Assembly: GCA_030248225.1 (NCBI GenBank)
Contig: JASANE010029411.1
Span: 60,729 to 124,728, forward strand
Source: Trileptium ribeirensis
Taxonomy: Eukaryota > Nematoda > Enoplea > Enoplida > Thoracostomopsidae
Reading direction: 5' to 3'
Length of the DNA stretch: 64,000 nucleotides
A model generated the notes under the pieces. That model saw only the letters and a list, made by a program, of their open reading frames with translations. It was not told the DNA's origin and did not search any database. Shown here one piece after another: positions 58,597 to 64,000 of the stretch. Position 1 is the first letter of the stretch, and the number at the start of each line of letters is the position of its first letter. Both the position numbers and the translations under genes were made by a program.

Positions 58597-59173
58597 GATA
58601 GTGAGGAGTCTGATCCAAAAATTATTTACTCTGCAGAGATTATAAGCAGCCGAATATTTGGAGGTATTGTCCGGCAACACCCGAGAATAATAATTTTGGT
58701 AGAAAGTCGTCAGACAGCCACCACACCTCAAACACCATGACCCCTTGATAGTGAGGAGTCTGATCCAAAAATTATTTACTCTGCAGAGATTATAAGCAGC
58801 CGAATATTTGGATTTATTGTCCGGCAACACCCGAGAATAATAATTTTGGTAGAAAGTCGTCAGACAGCCACCACATATCAAAGACCATGACCCCTTGATA
58901 GTGAGGAGTCTGATCCAAAAATTATTTACTCTGCAGAGATTATAAGCAGTCGAATATTTGGAGGTATTGTCCGGCAACACCCGAGAATAATAATTTTGGT
59001 AGAAAGTCGTCAGACAGCCACCACACCTCAAACACCATGACCCCTTGATAGTGAGGAGTCTGATCCAAAAATTATTTACTCTGCAGAGATTATAAGCAGA
59101 CGAATATTTGGAGGTATTGTCCGGCAACACCCGAGAATAATAATTTTGGTAGAAAGTCGTCAGACAGCCACCT
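58597..59173. repeat. 150-bp tandem repeat, about 3.9 copies
   Basis: Copies start at 58597, 58747, 58897 and 59047 with GATAGTGAGGAGTCTGATCC. The last is incomplete. The 181-codon minus-strand frame across it exists because 150 is a multiple of 3. Confidence 0.95.
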
Positions 59174-59725
59174 CACAATTTGCAAGCAGTGAACAAAGAC
59201 TACGGGGAGGTAAAAAAGAAGTTAGGTATCATCAAGTCCCAAGACTGAGTTACGGTGGCTACAGGAGTCAACGGCTACGAAATTGTCACGTCATTTAGTT
59301 GAGAATACGGCGTTTGGGCAGGATCGGGTGCCGATGGCTGTTTCCGTTGTAGAGTTTACTTGAATTTTCATTTTTTTAATTACGCGGCCGCTACTGTAAG
59401 ATGTGTGAACGCAGGCATACGGTAAAAATGACTACTTGAAGTGACTCTACACTAGATTGTAATCTAGAACTAGTTTGAAATCGAGACAGAATCAATTGAA
59501 GTTAATTTAGTCTACCTTCCAAGTTGTCGAAACGATTTTTTTTTTGAACAGGAGTAGAAAAAATACAGTTGATTGTTGTTTTGACAAAGATTCAGATGGA
59601 TTTAAATCTACTCTGAGAGCAGAAAAAGATATCGAAAAAGTTTTGTACAAAAGTTATTCCATTGGACATTGGCATTTGTTATTATTTGGGCGTTGGGTGC
59701 GCAGACAAAACTACGTTGATTCAAA

Positions 59726-59910
59726 TCAAAAGCCCCGAAAGTCTATCAACTTGTTCCGGCCTTGCGCATAGTATTCGCCAGAAATAAGTCCTTTTCGCTC
59801 CAAGTCTGACTCAAAAGTTTGTTTGAAATTTTCGACAGCTTTTTTAAATTTGTTTGAAAACGAAATTTTGTTCTCGTTTTTGTCCAATACTATTGCAATT
59901 GGAACGAATT
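59726..59910 (-). CDS. Candidate terminal exon, unrecognised
   Basis: A strong acceptor (TTTATTCTTGTACATAG) is followed by 60 open codons and a stop. It starts FVPIAIVLDKNENKISF and ends NKLIDFRGF. It is Lys/Phe-rich and could be the last exon of an unknown gene. Immediately upstream on this strand is the 128-bp array, so any partner exon is not visible. Confidence 0.3.
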
Positions 59911-59941
59911 CTATGTACAAGAATAAAATGCGGTAAGAAAC

Positions 59942-60967
59942 AATTGCTTCAGTTGTTAAGCAGTATTAACGTCTTTGCCGCAAACGCGACGTTGCTTAGG
60001 CGGACCACGTATCCTGGCCTCCGGTCAAATCAGGTTATTTTTTACTTTAGTCTCCAGTCAAAGAATCATAATTGCTTCAGTTGTTAAGCAGTATTAACGT
60101 CTTTGCCGCAAACGCGACGTTGCTTAGGCGGACCACGTATCCTGGCCTCCGGTCAAATCAGGTTATTTTTTACTTTAGTCTCCAGTCAAAGAATCATAAT
60201 TGCTTCAGTTGTTAAGCAGTATTAACGTCTTTGCCGCAAACGCGACGTTGCTTAGGCGGACCACGTATCCTGGCCTCCGGTCAAATCAGGTTATTTTTTA
60301 CTTTAGTCTCCAGTCAAAGAATCATAATTGCTTCAGTTGTTAAGCAGTATTAACGTCTTTGCCGCAAACGCGAGGTTGCTTAGGCGGACCACGTATCCTG
60401 GCCTCCGGTCAAATCAGGTTATTTTTTACTTTAGTCTCCAGTCAAAGAATCATAATTGCTTCAGTTGTTATTATTAGTATTGTCTTGCTTTTGCCGCAAA
60501 CGCGACGTTGCTTAGGCGGACCACGTATCCTGGCCTCCGGTCAAATCAGGTTATTTTTTACTTTAGTCTCCATCAAAGAATCATAATTGCTTCAGTTGTT
60601 AAGCAGTATTAACGTCTTTGCCGCAAACGCGACGTTGCTTAGGCGAACCACGTATCCTGGCCTCCGGTCAAATCAGGTTATTTTTTACTTTAGTCTCCAG
60701 TCAAAGAATCATAATTGCTTCAGTTGTTAAGCAGTATTAACGTCTTTGCCGCAAACGCGACGTTGCTTAGGCGGACCACGTATCCTGGCCTCCGGTCAAA
60801 TCAGGTTATTTTTTACTTTAGTCTCCAGTCAAAGAATCATAATTGCTTCAGTTGTTAAGCAGTATTAACGTCTTTGCCGCAAACGCGACGTTGCTTAGGC
60901 GGACCACGTATCCTGGCCTCCGGTCAAATCAGGTTATTTTTTACTTTAGTCTCCAGTCAAAGAATCA
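59942..60967. repeat. 128-bp satellite, 8 copies, next to the NDUFAF6 stop
   Basis: Copies start near 59942, 60070, 60198, 60326 and so on, with AATTGCTTCAGTTG. The unit contains GACGTTGCTTAGGCGGACC. The fifth copy has a variant block near 60470-60490. The array ends 44 bp past the NDUFAF6 stop codon, so the 3' UTR of that gene must begin in or beside it. Confidence 0.95.
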
Positions 60968-61010
60968 AAATTGCAGATCAAAAAAGGACACACAGACTCG
61001 TTTGCACTTG

Positions 61011-61452
61011 TTAATATCTGTTCAAAACTGTATTCTTGAGCAATATAAACGGCAGCCGTCCGTCTCTGAGACCAAGCCTCGCGTCGAAAACATCGTTTTC
61101 AAATCGCTCGAATTTCTTCAAATAATAACCGGCAACCGAGCACGGCAGTAAGGCGCGCCTCAACCGACGCGGACGAATAGAACTACACAGTTGGCGAGAT
61201 AGAATCACCTGTTCGTTCGCACGGTCCACTATCGTTCGAACACAGCGAGCCAGACCTTCCGGATTTTTGCGGTGATTCCAGCGAAGCAGCTCCGTTTTCG
61301 AAACGCCGCACGCCGACATTACGTCGTCTGGGAGAAACACGTGGTGGCGATAGATATGATACGGAAGACCTCTGGTAAGATTCAAAAGGCCCAGAGCAGT
61401 GCCGGCGTGACGTGCAGCCTCTTTGGCAGCATCGGGGACCGACGTCAGGTGC
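61011..61452 (-). CDS. NDUFAF6: NDUFAF6 terminal exon
   Basis: The acceptor is TTATTCATAG. The frame is open for 146 codons plus TAA at 61013-61011. It contains RGLPYHIYRHHVFLPDDVM and the FDVFDxRL-like block near the C-terminus. Confidence 0.92.
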
Positions 61453-63316
61453 CTATGAATAACAAAACATGTCGCTGGATTAAAGCAAAACCAACAATAA
61501 CTACGGAGCCAACGTCATACTACGCCATGACATGAACGTTTGTTGCGACACCACAATTGTAATACTACACCGAATAAACGAGAAAATTGAAAAAAATATG
61601 CGAGATAGGATTGCTTTTTAAGTTAGTTTGTACATCTCAGCTATGCATGTTTGGCACAAGTATTAGTTGTTGCAATAAGCTGAAATTAGTTGAGACGGGC
61701 TACTTGGCGAAATTTACACACATCGGGCAACAAACTACTCTTGTTCGTTTGAGAACGTTAAGGCGGTTAATATCGCACTACATTATTGCGCAGACGCAAA
61801 TATCACTGACTTGCCGACACCCGTGAGCTTTTGGCAACATTCTCATACTTGCGCTGTTACTACGTCCTTTCTGCTGAGAGTGCAGGCAAAACCATTACTA
61901 AGTGCCTAACTAAGCTCATTTCCTAAGAACAATTTTATGCTCACATCTTTAAAGCTGCCGACAATGTCCATTGCTAAAAGTTTTTCATTTTCACCAAATA
62001 TGTGCCATTGTCATCACCCTTCGGATTGTTGTTACTGAAAATTTTGCCACACATCCAGCACAGCCTCATATAGGTGATCACACAAAATGACAACTTGTAA
62101 ATGAAACCACGTTCGCTCCGGCTCACCCTGTGATGCTGGTATGAAAACACTGCGCCATAATTGCTTATTTCTAACGCCCGGCTATTAAAACCACATTATA
62201 ACTACAAAAACGAGCCTTAGTTATCGTATCAATTCGAAGTTAATGCGAATGATAGATTGTCAATACAATAATGGCTCTTGTCGCGGCATCAATGACAAAC
62301 ACCCTTAAAGCTTAAAAAACGAGCCTTAGTTATCGTATCAATTCGAAGTTAATGCGAATGATAGATGTTCAATACAAATAATGGCTCTTGTCGCGGCATC
62401 AATGACAAACACCCTTAAAGCTTAAAAAACGAGCCTTAGTTATCGTATCAATTCGAAGTTAATGCGAATGATAGATTGTCAATACAATAATGGCTCTTGT
62501 CGCGGCATCAATGACAAACACCCTTAAAGCTTAAAAAACGAGCCTTAGTTATCGTATCAATTCGAAGTTAATGCGAATGATAGATTGTCAATACAATAAT
62601 GGCTCTTGTCGCGGCATCAATGACAAACACCCTTAAAGCTTAAAAAACGAGCCTTAGTTATCGTATCAATTCGAATGATAGATTGTCAATACAATAATGG
62701 CTCTTGTCGCGGCATCAATGACAAACACCCTTAAAGCTTAAAAAACGAGCCTTAGTTATCGTATCAATTCGAAGTTAATGCGAATGATAGATTGTCAATA
62801 CAATAATGGCTCTTGTCGCGGCATCAATGACAAACACCCTTAAAGCTTAAAAAACGAGCCTTAGTTATCGTATCAATTCGAAGTTAATGCGAATGATAGA
62901 TTGTCAATACAATAATGGCTCTTGTCGCGGCATCAATCAGCAAACACCCTTAAAGCTTAAAAAACGAGCCTTAGTTATCGTATCAATTCGAAGTTAATGC
63001 GAATGATAGATTGTCAATACAATAATGGCTCTTGTCGCGGCATCAATGATAAACACCCTTAAAGCTTAAAAAAATAAACATTCCCATCGGTCGGAAATAA
63101 TCAAAATCGAAATTTCGGCCATTTCAAATACAATTTTTTGCCGCAGATATGATGTGAAGAAAATATGCAATGAAAGCAGAATAACAACTGCGATTATACA
63201 AACTTACATTTCCTTCGAAACGATTGCTATCGCCAAATAAATGACGGACGAAAACGTCTCCGCGCAGTACGACTCCATCGCCTGGAGCGACGGAAACGGC
63301 GCCTCGTCAGCGAGCT
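61011..63316 (-). CDS. NDUFAF6: NDUFAF6 (complex I assembly factor 6), 3' part, two exons
   Basis: NDUFAF6 is a mitochondrial protein with a squalene/phytoene synthase fold that is needed for early assembly of complex I. Two minus-strand exons are visible: 63316-63208 and the terminal exon 61452-61011. They join in phase (AT|G, Met) across a 1755-bp intron. Readable blocks are LADEAPFPSLQAMESYCAE, AAKEAARHAGTALGLLNL and RGLPYHIYRHHVFLPDDVM, then YLKKFERFENDVFDARLGLR, ending in LNRY and TAA. These match the C-terminal half of the family, which is about 330 residues in human. The preceding exon must end in phase 1. I could not find it between 63317 and 64000, so it probably lies outside the window. 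A 109-bp satellite occupies half of the intron, and a 128-bp array begins 44 bp past the stop. Confidence 0.9.
62205..63068. repeat. 109-bp satellite, 8 copies, in the last NDUFAF6 intron
   Basis: Units begin near AAAAAACGAGCCTTAG and contain TGGCTCTTGTCGCGGC. One copy near 62670 lacks an internal block of about 13 bp. It fills half of the intron between the two NDUFAF6 exons. Confidence 0.95.
63208..63316 (-). CDS. NDUFAF6: NDUFAF6 penultimate exon
   Basis: Encodes LADEAPFPSLQAMESYCAE and a helix ending IAIVSKEM. The acceptor is GTAGTTTTACAG and the donor is GAAAT|GTAAGT. The plus-strand open frame that covers it is only an antisense shadow. Confidence 0.88.
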
Positions 63317-64000
63317 CTGTAAAACTACAGAATGAAAAGTGTCTGAATAAGATTTCACTAGACATGACCTGCAGTCGAAAACAAATGCTACGATCTCCTT
63401 CCGCCGACCAATTTCAGCTGACTCTGCGCCACTTTTCGAATCGAAATAGTTTAAAACGATCTTAATTAAAATAAAAATTTTTTCACATCATTGTAACATG
63501 AAATTTTATATCGTTGACACCATTATCGAAAGCTACTTCCAAAAATTATCGCGAAACCCACTGTATCATCAGGTGCAATAGTTAGTCGTCAGACCGAAAT
63601 CGACTTCAACGCGAACTAAAATTTATAACCGGGACTGTCACAATACTTGACTTCCTTCAGTGTGTTACATATCTTGAAACGAGCATACAGAATAAAAACT
63701 ACATGACGTGTTAGGTCTACTACAGAAATTACTACATGACGACACCTAAGGTAACCAGAAATTTGACTGACTGCGAAAAATTAAGGAATGTTGACGCAAT
63801 GTATACCTGGAACAACACACAGCACTTGCATATAGTTTTCATTGCAAAAAAGATGCATACGGGCCATCTTGGTTTCATATTTCAGTTATCGTTTTGTCTA
63901 ATCACGTGTAACAGGCTGTCTTTGATGTATATGTACCACCTTAAACCCTGTTGGACCTGAACCCATTGAAAATCACAAACCAATCGAAACCCCATGAAAA
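63317..64000. other. NDUFAF6 intron, no further exon found
   Basis: The next upstream exon must end in phase 1. I see no matching segment here, so the intron probably continues beyond the window. Confidence 0.55.

Noticed and set aside
58585..59130. 181-codon minus-strand frame
   Set aside because: It is the 150-bp tandem repeat read four times (50-residue period), with no domain.
63241..63465. 74-codon plus-strand frame
   Set aside because: Antisense shadow of the NDUFAF6 exon at 63208-63316.
1..64000. CRISPR array, operons or bacterial signals
   Set aside because: The tandem repeats have no unique spacers, and the genes are spliced eukaryotic genes.

Overview
This window is nuclear DNA of an animal, most likely an invertebrate. 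The evidence is spliced genes with GT-AG introns, a Ty3/gypsy-type retrotransposon remnant, a Maverick/Polinton-type DNA polymerase fragment, MITEs and many satellite arrays. I cannot fix the species from sequence alone. Nothing looks prokaryotic, and most long open frames are accidental or are repeats whose unit is a multiple of three.

Two real genes were found by reading short exons and splice sites, both on the minus strand. (1) A complete PIG-W (GWT1-type GPI inositol acyltransferase) gene runs from 53257 down to 28493. It has 12 coding exons whose phases all agree (1743 bp, 580 residues plus stop). Its introns hold most of the interesting DNA. (2) The last two coding exons of NDUFAF6 (a complex I assembly factor of the squalene/phytoene synthase family) lie at 63316-63208 and 61452-61011. 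The 5' part of that gene lies beyond the right edge. Three further stretches at 57.5-59.9 kb look like exons of unrecognised genes.

Layout. 1-14 kb: no recognisable genes; decayed repeats, a 45-bp minisatellite (6.3-6.7 kb) and a 149-bp duplication (10.8-11.1 kb). 14.1-15.6 kb: broken Polinton-like polymerase fragment on the minus strand, with two N-terminal C2H2 zinc fingers. 16.4 kb: hAT-like MITE. 17-28 kb: no genes; palindrome-rich decayed repeats, one tRNA-like sequence and an AT microsatellite zone. 28.5-53.3 kb: PIG-W. Its introns carry a retrotransposon RNase H fragment, a 123-bp satellite with a three-unit higher-order pattern, a 42-bp minisatellite, a long inverted repeat enclosing both arrays, a 62-bp minisatellite that contains the exon 9 splice donor, a cluster of GGTGT/ACACC palindromes, a 275-bp duplication, a 23-bp array and a MITE with a clean target-site duplication. 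53.8-56.1 kb: degenerate gag-pol of a Ty3/gypsy element on the plus strand, just upstream of PIG-W. 58.6-61.0 kb: 150-bp and 128-bp arrays, the latter ending 44 bp past the NDUFAF6 stop codon. 62.2-63.1 kb: a 109-bp array inside the last NDUFAF6 intron.

The two intact genes are housekeeping genes (GPI anchor synthesis in the ER; complex I assembly in mitochondria) and I see no functional link between them. The striking theme is young tandem repeats sitting in, or directly against, transcribed gene parts.
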